Source of the DNA: Actinomadura graeca
GTDB taxonomy: Bacteria > Actinomycetota > Actinomycetes > Streptosporangiales > Streptosporangiaceae
DNA: 64,000 bases
Direction: 5' to 3'
Assembly (NCBI RefSeq): GCF_019175365.1
Contig: NZ_CP059572.1
Coordinates: 7,440,001-7,504,000 of the forward strand
Shown one piece after another: positions 16,460 through 24,492 of this stretch; position 1 is the first letter of the stretch; each line of letters starts with the position of its first letter. The notes beneath the pieces are model-generated. The model did not search any database. It was not told where the DNA came from and saw nothing but the letters and a program-made list of their open reading frames with translations. The translations under genes and the position numbers were made by a program.

Positions 16460-18013
16460 TCATCCCGTGGAAAGCAGGCTCTCCTCCGACGCCGCGGACG
16501 GCTCCGGGTCGTCCCGCCGCGTCCCCACGGCCAGCGCGAGCACCGCCCCCGCCAGGCACATCGCCGCGGTGATCAGGAAGATCTCCCGGTACTCGGTGCG
16601 CAGCGCCTCCCGCACGGCGGCGTTGTAGACGGCGAGGCGCCGCCCGAACTCCTCGTCGGCGATCCCGAACGGCAGCGGCGGCCTGAGGTCCGCCGTCAGC
16701 GCGTGGAACCGGTGCAGGCCCCACGCGGTGAGGGCCGAGACGCCGAGCAGCATCCCCATCATCCGCGCCACCACCACGGCCGCCGACGCCGTGCCGTGCC
16801 GCGCGGCCGGGACGAGCCCGAGCACCGCCGACGACACCGGCGCGATCACCAGCCCGAGCCCGAGGCCCGTCACCACGAGGTCGGTGTCCATCCGCGGCAG
16901 CGGCCCGTAGGACGCGCCCTCCAGGTCGGCCGGCCACCCGGCGATCAGCAGGTACCCCGCCGCCGCGACCGCCATCCCCGCCGCCATCGGCCACCGCTCC
17001 CCGACGCGCCGCGCGGCCAGGCCGCCGATCACGGCCGCGACCGGCAGCGCCACGAGGAACCGCGTCAGGACCAGCGCGCCGTCCACCGAGTCCTTGTCCA
17101 GCAGCGTCTTCGCCACCAGCACCACGTCGACCAGCGTCACCATCAGCGCCGCGCCCGACAGCATGCTCACGCCCAGCGTCGCCAGCAGCGGCCCGCGCCG
17201 GACGCCGCCGAGGTCCAGCAGCCGCGTCCGCGCCCGGACCTCCCAGGCCACGAACCCGGCCAGCGCCAGCCCGCCCGCGCCCAGCAGCGGCGGCCCCCAC
17301 GGCGGCAGCGCCGACTCCGCGGGCTCCGGGTTGTACACGCCCACGACGAGCAGGCTCAATCCGAGCGCCAGCAGCAGCCCGCCGACGACGTCCACGCCGG
17401 GCCGCGGGCCCCGCCCCGGCCCACCCGGCCCCCGTCCGCCCGGCACCCGTTCGCCCGGCACCGCGTACCGCACCGCCGCCATCGCGGCCGCGACGAGCGG
17501 CACGTTGATCCAGAAGATCGCCCGCCAGTCCAGCGCCGCGGCCACCCCCGCCCCGTACAGCGGCCCGAGGACGCTGCCCAGCTCCTGCGCCGCGCCGACC
17601 GCGCCGAGCACGACCGGACGCTGGCGTTCCCCCCACAGGTCCCCGGCCAGCGCCATCGTCACCGGCAGCAGCGCGCCGCCCGCGACCCCCTGCACGACGC
17701 GCCCCGCCGTCAGGACCGGCACGTCCTGCGCGAGCGCCGTGACGACCGACCCCGCGCCGAAAACGAACAGGCACGCCTGGAGCACCGGCCGCCGCCCGAA
17801 GCGGTCGGACAGCTGCCCGAGCAGCGGCATGGCCGCCACGTACCCCAGCAGGAACCCGCTCAGGACGGGCGTCAGCCGCTCCAGCCGGTTGACCGGGATC
17901 CCGAGATCCTTGATCACCGGGACCAGGATCGTCGTGACGACGTAGGCGTCCAGCGCGGCGAGGAGCACCACCGCCCCGCCGGCCCCGACCGCGACGCGCC
18001 GCCGTCCGCTCAC
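16460..18013 (-). CDS. MFS transporter (DHA2-like)
   Basis: A 517-residue major-facilitator protein with about 14 TM helices. It shows [18 protein letters not shown] (motif D1-like), motif [12 protein letters not shown] and an [23 protein letters not shown] segment. The frame is open upstream, but GTG 18013 overlaps the stop of the lipoprotein gene (GTGA), so the two are translationally coupled. An MFS exporter coupled to an LppX/LprG-like lipoprotein is the arrangement of mycobacterial Rv1410c (P55)-LprG, which exports triacylglycerol and lipids. Here the gene order is lipoprotein then exporter, as in that locus. A lipid-export role is inferred from this parallel. Confidence 0.9.
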   Translation of the reverse strand: MSGRRRVAVGAGGAVVLLAALDAYVVTTILVPVIKDLGIPVNRLERLTPVLSGFLLGYVAAMPLLGQLSDRFGRRPVLQACLFVFGAGSVVTALAQDVPVLTAGRVVQGVAGGALLPVTMALAGDLWGERQRPVVLGAVGAAQELGSVLGPLYGAGVAAALDWRAIFWINVPLVAAAMAAVRYAVPGERVPGGRGPGGPGRGPRPGVDVVGGLLLALGLSLLVVGVYNPEPAESALPPWGPPLLGAGGLALAGFVAWEVRARTRLLDLGGVRRGPLLATLGVSMLSGAALMVTLVDVVLVAKTLLDKDSVDGALVLTRFLVALPVAAVIGGLAARRVGERWPMAAGMAVAAAGYLLIAGWPADLEGASYGPLPRMDTDLVVTGLGLGLVIAPVSSAVLGLVPAARHGTASAAVVVARMMGMLLGVSALTAWGLHRFHALTADLRPPLPFGIADEEFGRRLAVYNAAVREALRTEYREIFLITAAMCLAGAVLALAVGTRRDDPEPSAASEESLLSTG

Positions 18014-18690
18014 TTCGGCGCGCTGATCTTGTAGGGGACGTCGAACTCGGTGAACGCGACCACCACCGTGCCCTTGCCGCCGGGGAACGTCCCCCGCACC
18101 TTGACGAGCCTTCCGTCCGCCTTGCGCACCCACACCTTCCCGTCGACGTCGGTCTCGACGCCCGGGAGCAGGCCCTTCACGCGGTCCTTCGGCAGCCGGG
18201 CCGCCACCCGGTACGCCTCCTTGCCGTCCACCTTCTCGACGGCCTCCGCCTTCGGCGCCTGGAGCGAGCCGAGCAGCCCCGCGATGCCCCGCTCCGGATC
18301 CAGCACCGCCGACGGGTCGTACTTCAGCGCCGCCAGCGCCCGCGGCACCTTCTGCCAGCCGCCCGTCCCGGCGTCGAGGTACACGCTGCTCCCGGACGCG
18401 ACGACCTTCATCTCCACGTTCATCCCGGACTGCCGCATCGTCAGCGTCCCCTGCGCGTCCCCGTTGCGCAGCAGCTTCATGTCGCCGCCCCGCACGGAGA
18501 CCGGCGGCTCGCCCTCCGAGTCCATCGTGAGCCCGACACTCGTCACCGCCGCCATCGCCGCCGACGCCTGCCGCAGCGTCCCCGCGGCGTCGAAGTCGGC
18601 CTTGGCCGGCCCGGACCCGCCTCTGTCACAGGCGGTGGCCGCCACCAGCGCGAGCAGCACGGGGGCGAGGGCGAGGAAGCGTCGTGACAT
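18010..18690 (-). CDS. LppX/LprAFG-family lipoprotein
   Basis: A 226-residue lipoprotein. The signal sequence [21 protein letters not shown] has lipobox AATAC with lipidated C21. The mature part has the LppX_LprAFG features: an N-terminal [19 protein letters not shown] helix, a half-barrel with [13 protein letters not shown], and a [15 protein letters not shown] strand followed by [13 protein letters not shown]. Relatives carry lipids in a hydrophobic cavity. It is translationally coupled to the MFS gene that follows. I infer that the pair exports a lipid or lipoglycan precursor, by analogy with LprG-P55. Confidence 0.88.
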   Translation of the reverse strand: MSRRFLALAPVLLALVAATACDRGGSGPAKADFDAAGTLRQASAAMAAVTSVGLTMDSEGEPPVSVRGGDMKLLRNGDAQGTLTMRQSGMNVEMKVVASGSSVYLDAGTGGWQKVPRALAALKYDPSAVLDPERGIAGLLGSLQAPKAEAVEKVDGKEAYRVAARLPKDRVKGLLPGVETDVDGKVWVRKADGRLVKVRGTFPGGKGTVVVAFTEFDVPYKISAPK

Positions 18691-18876
18691 ACGCCGGACA
18701 CTACCGACGGGTCATCTCGCCGTCACTCGGCAGGAGGTCTGATTCTCCTCGTCCTCCAGAGTGATTCCCGGGGCCGAAGCGGTCCCTTTTGTCGGTGGCC
18801 CCGGCCGATGGCCCGCCGCTAAGATGACACGCGGCACGCCCCCGGCCGCCGACGGTAGCCGCCGGGACGGGCCACG

Positions 18877-18950
18877 GGGGCGGTAGCTCAGCTGGTCAGA
18901 GCAGGAGACTCATAATCTTCGGGTCGCGGGTTCGAGTCCCGCCCGCCCCA
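18877..18950 (+). tRNA. tRNA-Met (CAT anticodon), elongator type
   Basis: A full cloverleaf folds by eye. The acceptor stem is GGGGCGG/CCGCCCC with discriminator A at 18950, and the D-stem is GCTC/GAGC. The anticodon stem is GGAGA/TCTTC with loop CTCATAA (CAT at 18911-18913), and the T-stem is GCGGG/CCCGC with loop TTCGAGT. CCA is not encoded. The G1-C72 pair and the absence of three G-C pairs in the anticodon stem argue against an initiator tRNA. A tRNA-Ile2 with modified C34 cannot be excluded from sequence alone. Confidence 0.93.
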
Positions 18951-18967
18951 CCGACCGCCGTCCCGCC

Positions 18968-18989
18968 TCCGCCCGGTTCCGGGGGCGGA
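18968..18989 (+). terminator. Possible hairpin after the tRNA gene
   Basis: A 7-bp stem TCCGCCC/GGGCGGA with an 8-nt loop begins 17 nt after the tRNA. There is no T-tract. It could be a weak terminator or part of the precursor tail. Confidence 0.35.
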
Positions 18990-19169
18990 TAGGCAATGCG
19001 TGCCAAATCCGGGGAGTCTTCGCAGGTCGGTTGAAGCCGGTCTTCTCGACCGGCGGGTTCGCGGCTACCATCGCGCCGGAGTGGACGATGTCGGACCGTG
19101 ACGCGGCACCGGTGTAGCCCCACGTCCTCCCAGCCTGCTCGTCTACCCCCATCGAGAGGACCCCCCGCC

Positions 19170-20036
19170 ATGTCCAGACGCCTTCTCGGCGTGATCGCGG
19201 CCGCGGTGATCGGTGCGTCGACGGTGACCGCCGCCGCCACCATGGCGTCGGCGGCGCCGCCCGTCCCGGCGCCGCCCAAGGCCGCCATCGACTTCACCAG
19301 CATCGTCGCGCTCAACAACTGTTCGGGCTCCCTGGTGCGCACCCCCACCGCCGCCGACACCGACCCCGCGATGGTGCTCACCAACGGCCACTGCTGGGAG
19401 GGCGGTGAGCCGGGCGCGGGCCAGGTGATCACGAACCGTTCGTCCAGCCGGACGTTCAGCCTCCTGGACTCCTCCGGCCAGCGCACGCTCGCCACCCTGC
19501 GCGCGACCACGGTGCTGTACGCGACGATGACCGACACGGACGCCGCGCTGTACAAGCTCAACACCACCTACGCCGCCATCAAGCAGAGCTACAACACCCC
19601 GGCGCTGGTGATGCAGACCGACCACCCGACCACGGGCGCGGACCTGCGCGTGGTCTCCGGGTACTGGAAGCGGATCTACTCCTGCAAGCTGGACGGATTC
19701 GCCTACCGGGTCCGCGAGGCCGAGTGGACGTGGAAGGACTCGCTGCGGTACACGTCCTCCTGCAACGTCATCGGCGGCACCTCCGGCTCGCCGGTCATCG
19801 ACGCGGGGACCGGCAAGGTCGTCGGCGCCAACAACACCATCAACGAGAGCGGCGGCCGCTGCACGCTCAACAACCCGTGCGAGGTGGACGAGGCGGGCAA
19901 GGTCACCGTCCGCTCGAACATCGGCTACGCCCAGCAGACCTACAACCTCGCCACGTGCATCGCCCCCGGCACCGTGCTCGACCTGAACCGGCCCGGTTGC
20001 GAGGTGCCGCGCGGCGCCAGGTCGGGCCGGCACTGA
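19170..20036 (+). CDS. Secreted trypsin-like serine protease (S1 fold)
   Basis: A 288-residue protein with a Sec signal peptide (MSRRLLGVIAAAVIGASTVT, cleavage probably near ASA-APP at about 29). The catalytic His is in MVLTNGHCW, the Asp probably in MTDTDAALYKL, and the Ser in GGTSGSPVID. Cysteines near CSGSLV, GHCW, YSCKLDG, SCNVIGG and CTLNNPC suggest disulfides. The C-terminus lacks a sorting signal, so the enzyme is released. GAGAGGA lies about 10 nt upstream of ATG 19170. A GC-rich hairpin follows the gene. It stands alone; substrate and propeptide processing are unknown. Confidence 0.88.
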   Translation: MSRRLLGVIAAAVIGASTVTAAATMASAAPPVPAPPKAAIDFTSIVALNNCSGSLVRTPTAADTDPAMVLTNGHCWEGGEPGAGQVITNRSSSRTFSLLDSSGQRTLATLRATTVLYATMTDTDAALYKLNTTYAAIKQSYNTPALVMQTDHPTTGADLRVVSGYWKRIYSCKLDGFAYRVREAEWTWKDSLRYTSSCNVIGGTSGSPVIDAGTGKVVGANNTINESGGRCTLNNPCEVDEAGKVTVRSNIGYAQQTYNLATCIAPGTVLDLNRPGCEVPRGARSGRH

Positions 20037-20094
20037 CCCCGCCTCGCTCCCCAGGGCGAGACCTGATGTAGCGGGACTCCGCAAGAGCGCTCAC

Positions 20095-20126
20095 GGCCCG
20101 CCGTGCCTTTAGAGGCGCGGCGGGCC
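20095..20126 (+). terminator. GC-rich hairpin terminator after the protease gene
   Basis: GGCCCGCCGTGCC pairs with GGCGCGGCGGGCC across a 6-nt loop (TTTAGA). All 13 positions pair, one as G-T. There is no downstream T-run, which is common in actinomycetes. Confidence 0.65.
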
Positions 20127-20188
20127 TCGCCGTATCCGGGGCCCCGCCGTATGGCGCCCGGTCCGCCGGTTGCTACCCTTCGAACTGC

Positions 20189-20207
20189 ATGGTTCATTCT
20201 GAACCAT
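20189..20207. promoter_or_regulatory. Perfect 19-bp operator-like dyad upstream of the EthD-like gene
   Basis: ATGGTTCA-TTC-TGAACCAT has 8-bp arms and a 3-bp centre. It lies 27-45 nt upstream of ATG 20234, a typical repressor position for the three-gene unit 20234-22482. No dedicated regulator gene adjoins it, so the binding protein is unknown. Confidence 0.6.
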
Positions 20208-20233
20208 TGCGGAGTGGAGGTGGCGACCGTCCC

Positions 20234-20938
20234 ATGGGGAGACAACCGCTGAGCTGCCCGTTCTTCTTCGCCGTGGGGCTCGACACCCGGCCGGGCGAAA
20301 CCGCCGAGGAGACGCGCGCGTTCGCCGGCTTCTACGACACCGTGCACCTCGCCGAGGTCGTCGAGCGCAACGACGGGTTCGTCAGCGCCGCCCGGTACGA
20401 GCTGACCGACCCCCCGGCGGGCACGGCCCCGGTCCCGTACTGGCTCGCGGTCTACGGCATCGAGGACGAGGACGCCGCGCGCCGCTTCCTCGCACGCGTT
20501 CGCGGCCCCGCCGAGGGACGCGTCACCTACTCCCCGGGCCCGCCCGCGTGGACCCGCGCGACGACCGTCTGGCGGATGATCTGGCGCAACACCGGGTCGA
20601 CGGGACCGGACGACCTCGTCCCCGGCCGGATCGCGATGATCGGCATGGATCCCGCGCCCGGCGCGACGGACGCCGAGGTCGCGGAGTTCGACGACTTCTA
20701 CACCCGCACGCACCTGCCGGAGATCGTCTCCGGCTTCGGCTACGACCGGGGCACCCGCTTCCGGCTCTGGCACGAGTTCACCCACCCTGCGCCGGGCTGC
20801 CCCCGGTACAACGCGGTCTACGAGGCGGAGGACGCCGAGCCGGCGGGCTCGCCGTCCGGCGCCGCGCTGACGCCGGGGCCGCGGGCGTGGGAGGGCCGGC
20901 GGGTGCACTGGCGGGCCAAATACCGGCGGGCGGGCTGA
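20234..20938 (+). CDS. Duplicated EthD/Dabb-like protein of unknown function
   Basis: A 234-residue protein built from two similar halves. Each half opens with a strand, then an acidic FYDTVHLAEVV (first half) or FYTRTHLPEIV (second half), then a GF...R strand. This pattern recalls the dimeric alpha-beta barrel fold (EthD/Dabb), where the His in the THLPE-like motif lies near a ligand. ATG 20234 is chosen over ATG 20189 because the latter is embedded in the dyad and a GTGGAGGTGG purine stretch precedes 20234. The gene heads a rightward unit with a metallo-hydrolase and a CMD-family protein, so a catabolic or ligand-binding role is likely. I cannot assign a substrate. Confidence 0.7.
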   Translation: MGRQPLSCPFFFAVGLDTRPGETAEETRAFAGFYDTVHLAEVVERNDGFVSAARYELTDPPAGTAPVPYWLAVYGIEDEDAARRFLARVRGPAEGRVTYSPGPPAWTRATTVWRMIWRNTGSTGPDDLVPGRIAMIGMDPAPGATDAEVAEFDDFYTRTHLPEIVSGFGYDRGTRFRLWHEFTHPAPGCPRYNAVYEAEDAEPAGSPSGAALTPGPRAWEGRRVHWRAKYRRAG

Positions 20939-20995
20939 CCGGGTGGGTGGCGGGGGAAGACAGCGCAGGACGACAGCGGAGAGGGGTGGTGCCGC

Positions 20996-21871
20996 GTGCC
21001 TTCCGGGACGTCGGCCACGGTGGACATCGGGCGCATGAGGATCTCGCACGTCAGCGACGGGGTGGCGCGGGGACCGCGCCGCTACTGGTTCACCGGGGCG
21101 GAACCGGGGGAGTGGATGCCCGCCGTGGGCGTCACCGACCCCGACACCCCGTTCACGATGACGTTCGGGGGGTTCGCGGTGACGGGCGACGGCCACGTCA
21201 CCCTCGTCGACACCGGCTGGGGCCACCGCGCGGCCGAGAAACCCGGCATGACGGGCGCGGGCGAGATGCCCGCCCGGCTGGCCGCGCTCGGCATCGGGCC
21301 GGAAGACGTCGACCGGATCGTCCAGACGCACCTGCACGCCGACCATTGCGGCTGGCTCATCAAGGACGATGACGGCACGCTCACGTTCCCGAACGCGGCC
21401 GTCCACGTCAACGAGCGGGAACTGGCGTACTGGACGGGCGACGAGGTGGACGCGATCCCCACCAACCGCGTCATGGCCGACGCGGTGCGCCCGCGGCTGG
21501 AGGCCGTCGCGGACGCGGGCCTGCTGCGCCCCTTCGACGGGGGGCTGGAGCTGTCGGACGAGGTGACCGTCCTGCCCACGCACGGCCACACGCCGGGGCA
21601 TGTGTCGGTCGCCGTCGAGTCCGGGGGCCGGATGGCGATCCTCGCCGGCGACCTCGTCCACCATCCCGTGCATGTGGAGCACCCCTGCTGGCTGCCGTCG
21701 ATCGACCACGACCCGGCCCGGTCGGTGCGGAGCCGCGAGCGGATCGCGGCGCTCGCCGCGGACCGGGGGGCGGTGATCCTCGCGCCGCACTTCCCCATCC
21801 CCACCGTCGTCGGCGTGGACCGCGGCCCGGACGGGCGTGTCCGCGCGACGGTCGGGCACGATGTCCCATGA
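20996..21871 (+). CDS. MBL-fold metallo-hydrolase
   Basis: A 291-residue metallo-beta-lactamase-fold enzyme. The metal-binding motif HLHADH (residues 112-117), further histidines in THGHTPGHVSV, an Asp in LAGDLVHHP, and a late LAPHFP make up the two-metal site. The layout matches lactonase/AHL-hydrolase-like members rather than true beta-lactamases; there is no signal peptide. The stop overlaps the following CMD gene (ATGA). Combined with a CMD-family protein, ring-opening or lactone hydrolysis in a degradative route is the most plausible role, but the substrate is unknown. Confidence 0.88.
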   Translation: MPSGTSATVDIGRMRISHVSDGVARGPRRYWFTGAEPGEWMPAVGVTDPDTPFTMTFGGFAVTGDGHVTLVDTGWGHRAAEKPGMTGAGEMPARLAALGIGPEDVDRIVQTHLHADHCGWLIKDDDGTLTFPNAAVHVNERELAYWTGDEVDAIPTNRVMADAVRPRLEAVADAGLLRPFDGGLELSDEVTVLPTHGHTPGHVSVAVESGGRMAILAGDLVHHPVHVEHPCWLPSIDHDPARSVRSRERIAALAADRGAVILAPHFPIPTVVGVDRGPDGRVRATVGHDVP

Positions 21872-22482
21872 GCGCCGCCGAGCCCCGCATCCCGCCGGTC
21901 CCCGTCGAGGAGTACCACCGGCTCGAACGCGAGCTGTTCGGCGACGGCGCCCTGACCGGCACCGCCCACGTCTCCCGGACGTGGGCGCGCGCCCCCGGCC
22001 TGATGAAGGCGCAGCGGCCCCTCCAGGAGTACCTGCTCCAAGGGTCGCCGTTGCCCGCCCGCGACCGCGAGCTGGCGATCCTGCGCGTGGCGTGGCGCCG
22101 CGGCTCGGAGTACGCGTTCGGCCAGCACACCCGGATGGGGCGTGCCGCCGGGCTGACCGGCGAGGAGGTCGGGCGCGTCCCGCTCGGCCCGGACGCCGAG
22201 GGCTGGACGGCGTTCCAGGCCGTCCTGCTGCGGGCCGTGGACGAGCTGCACGACGACGCCCGGCTCTCTGACGCCACGTGGGCGGCCCTGACGCGGGTCT
22301 ACGACGACGCCCAGGTCATCGACCTGATCGCCGTCGTCGGCCGCTACTGGACGGTCGCGGTGACCCTGAACGCCCTCGGCGTGCGCCCCGAGCCGGGGCT
22401 GCCCGGCTTCCCCGCCGGGCCGTCAGCCCCGGGCCACGGCCCCGTCCCCGATGGGCGGGCCGTAGACCTGCCGCCCGAGTGA
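21868..22482 (+). CDS. Carboxymuconolactone decarboxylase (CMD)-family protein
   Basis: A 204-residue all-helical protein with the CMD core PARDRELAILRVAWRRGSEYAFGQHTRMGRAAGLTGEE. The CxxC of AhpD-type peroxidases is absent, so it is not an alkylhydroperoxidase; the E and H residues resemble the decarboxylase-like subgroup. It is translationally coupled to the MBL hydrolase (ATGA). The last 60 nt overlap the convergent SDR gene. Members of this subgroup commonly accompany aromatic or terpenoid catabolism genes. Confidence 0.85.
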   Translation: MSAAEPRIPPVPVEEYHRLERELFGDGALTGTAHVSRTWARAPGLMKAQRPLQEYLLQGSPLPARDRELAILRVAWRRGSEYAFGQHTRMGRAAGLTGEEVGRVPLGPDAEGWTAFQAVLLRAVDELHDDARLSDATWAALTRVYDDAQVIDLIAVVGRYWTVAVTLNALGVRPEPGLPGFPAGPSAPGHGPVPDGRAVDLPPE

Positions 22483-23229
22483 CTGCCCGCCGTCGGCGGT
22501 GAGGACCGCGCCGGTGACGTACCCGGCGCGGTCGCTCAGCAGGAAGCCGGTCAGGTCCCCGATCTCCTCGGCGCCAGCGAAGCGGCGCAGCGGCACCGAC
22601 GACACGACCCGCTCCCGGTCCTCCGGCGCGGCCCACAGCGCGCTGCCCGCCCCGTCGGTCTCGGTGGGGCCGGGGGCGATGCAGTTGAGCCGGATGCCGT
22701 ACCGCGCCCACTCCACCGCCAGGGTCCGGGTCATGGTGACGACGCCGGCCTTGGCGGCGGCGCTGTGCACGGTGCCGGGGTGGCCCGTCCAGGCGTACGT
22801 CGCGACCACGTTGACGAACGAGCCGGGCCGCCCCGTGTCGATCAGCCTCCGGGCGACCGCCGACGTGCAGTTCCACGTGCCGTTGAGGACGATGTCGACG
22901 ACCGCGCGCCAGCCGTTCGGCGACAGGTCCTCGGCGGCCGCCACGAAGTTGCCGGCGGCGTTGTTGACCAGCCCGTCGATCCGGCCGAACCGGTCGACCG
23001 CGGCCTCGACGGCAGCGTCGACGGCGTCCGGGTCGCGGACGTCCGCGGTGTGCGCCAGGGCGTCGCCGCCCCGGCGCGCCACCTCGGCGGCGACCGTCTC
23101 CAGGGGCTCCTTCCGGCGCCCCACCACGGTCACCGACGCACCGAGCCCGGCGAGGCGGAGGGCGGTGGCCGCGCCTATGCCGGTGCCGCCTCCGGTGACG
23201 AGAAAGGCGCGGCCTGCCAGTGATTCCAC
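22423..23229 (-). CDS. SDR of the 2,4-dienoyl-CoA reductase type
   Basis: A 268-residue short-chain dehydrogenase. The Rossmann motif is TGGGTGIG and the NNAAGNF segment is characteristic of dienoyl-CoA reductases. The classical YxxxK is absent (HSAAAK). Instead Y145, S156 and K160 have the same spacing as Y199/S210/K214 of human DECR1, and N116 matches its N148. It therefore probably reduces 2,4-dienoyl-CoA or a related enoyl-CoA with NADPH. It is the last gene of the leftward operon 31820-22423, 78 nt after the binding-protein gene, fitting a CoA-ester degradation pathway. Its 3' end overlaps the convergent CMD gene by 60 nt. Confidence 0.88.
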   Translation of the reverse strand: MESLAGRAFLVTGGGTGIGAATALRLAGLGASVTVVGRRKEPLETVAAEVARRGGDALAHTADVRDPDAVDAAVEAAVDRFGRIDGLVNNAAGNFVAAAEDLSPNGWRAVVDIVLNGTWNCTSAVARRLIDTGRPGSFVNVVATYAWTGHPGTVHSAAAKAGVVTMTRTLAVEWARYGIRLNCIAPGPTETDGAGSALWAAPEDRERVVSSVPLRRFAGAEEIGDLTGFLLSDRAGYVTGAVLTADGGQSLGRQVYGPPIGDGAVARG

Positions 23230-23307
23230 AGGGTTCTCCTCGATGCGTGCGGTGCCGCGTGCGCCGACGCGCGCCGCGGTGGTGGGACGGGCGAGCCGTC
23301 GGGCCGG

Positions 23308-24411
23308 TCAGGACTTGGCGAACGCCTGGAACCGCTTCAGGACGGTGTCGCGGTTCTGGCCCCACCACTCGCTGTTCTGGAGGAACTGCACCTCCAGGTT
23401 CGCCGGGTGGGACGGCAGCGTCTTCGCGAACTCCTTGTCCATCAGCTCCAGGGCCTTGGAGTTCGCCGGGCCGTTGGGGTACTTGCTCCAGACCGTCGCC
23501 TGCACCTGGGGCCGGACGGAGTACTCGATCAGCTTGAACGCGTTCTCCCTGTTCGGGGCGCCCTTGACGACCGACCAGCTCGCGAGCTCGAACATGCCGC
23601 CGTTCCAGGTGAAGTCCAGTGGCGCGCCCTTCTTCTTCAGCTCGCCGATGCGGCCGGAGAAGATGCTGGTGGCGGCCACCTGCTTGCTGACGAGCATCTG
23701 GCCGGGCTGCGCCCCCGACACCCACCACTGCGGGACCTGGCCCTTGATCCGGCCGAAGCTGCGGAACGCGCGGTCGATGTCGAGGGGGTACACCGCCTTC
23801 GTGTCGACGCCGTCGGCGAGGACCGCGAACTCCATGTCCGGGGGGACGCCGTTGTCGGCGCCGCGCAGCGACCGCCGTCCCGGGAACTTCTGGGTGTCCC
23901 AGAAGTCGGCCCAGCCCGTCAGCTTCTTCCCCTCGCCGAGCACCGAGGTGTTCCAGGCCATGACGACCGAGAACAGGTAGTAGGTGAGCCAGTTCTTGTC
24001 CACGTAGGACGGGTCGATGCCGGGGATGTTGAGCAGCGAATCGGGCAGCTGCTCGAAGTAGTTCCGTCCGATCGGCAGGACCGTGCCCGGCCCGCCGGCG
24101 ATGAGGTCCCACTCGATGTTCCCGGTGTCGACCATCGCCTTGATCTTGGCGCCGGTCGGCGGGCCCGCGACGACGACCTCGATGCCGGTCTCCTTGCTGA
24201 ACGGCTCGAAGATGTACTTCTTCTCGGCCTCGACGAGCGCGCCGCCCCAGTCGGCGACCACGACGCGCTTGCCGCCGCCTCCGCCGCCGGAGCCGCCGCC
24301 GCACGCGCCGAGGACCGGCGCGGCGGCGAGGCCGCCCGCGAGGAGGGCGCCGCCCTTGAGGACGCCGCGGCGGGAGAGTGAGGGACCTGGGTGACTGCCG
24401 GAGATCTTCAT
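23308..24411 (-). CDS. PotD-type ABC transporter substrate-binding lipoprotein
   Basis: A 367-residue type II periplasmic binding protein. It has a twin-arginine leader (SRRGVLKGG, RR14-15) and a lipobox LGAC with C37, followed by a Gly-rich linker. The mature domain begins RVVVADWGGALVEAEKKYIFEPFSKETGIEV, typical of PotD/PotF-like and related binders of spermidine, putrescine, thiamine or opines. It belongs to the importer whose ATPase and permeases are encoded upstream in the same leftward operon, but catabolic genes separate it from them. That order implies the imported compound is the substrate of those enzymes. The actual ligand is unknown. Confidence 0.92.
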   Translation of the reverse strand: MKISGSHPGPSLSRRGVLKGGALLAGGLAAAPVLGACGGGSGGGGGGKRVVVADWGGALVEAEKKYIFEPFSKETGIEVVVAGPPTGAKIKAMVDTGNIEWDLIAGGPGTVLPIGRNYFEQLPDSLLNIPGIDPSYVDKNWLTYYLFSVVMAWNTSVLGEGKKLTGWADFWDTQKFPGRRSLRGADNGVPPDMEFAVLADGVDTKAVYPLDIDRAFRSFGRIKGQVPQWWVSGAQPGQMLVSKQVAATSIFSGRIGELKKKGAPLDFTWNGGMFELASWSVVKGAPNRENAFKLIEYSVRPQVQATVWSKYPNGPANSKALELMDKEFAKTLPSHPANLEVQFLQNSEWWGQNRDTVLKRFQAFAKS

Positions 24412-24492
24412 GGTCGGTCGTCCTTCGTGGGGTGGGCGCGGGGATCGGCTGGTGACCGGGCTTCGGGCGGGACGCGAGGGCGGGCGGGCGGG

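Noticed and set aside
18877..18950. Genomic-island attachment site at the tRNA-Met gene
   Set aside because: No integrase gene and no visible repeat of the tRNA 3' end occurs in the window; the flanking genes look like chromosomal residents.
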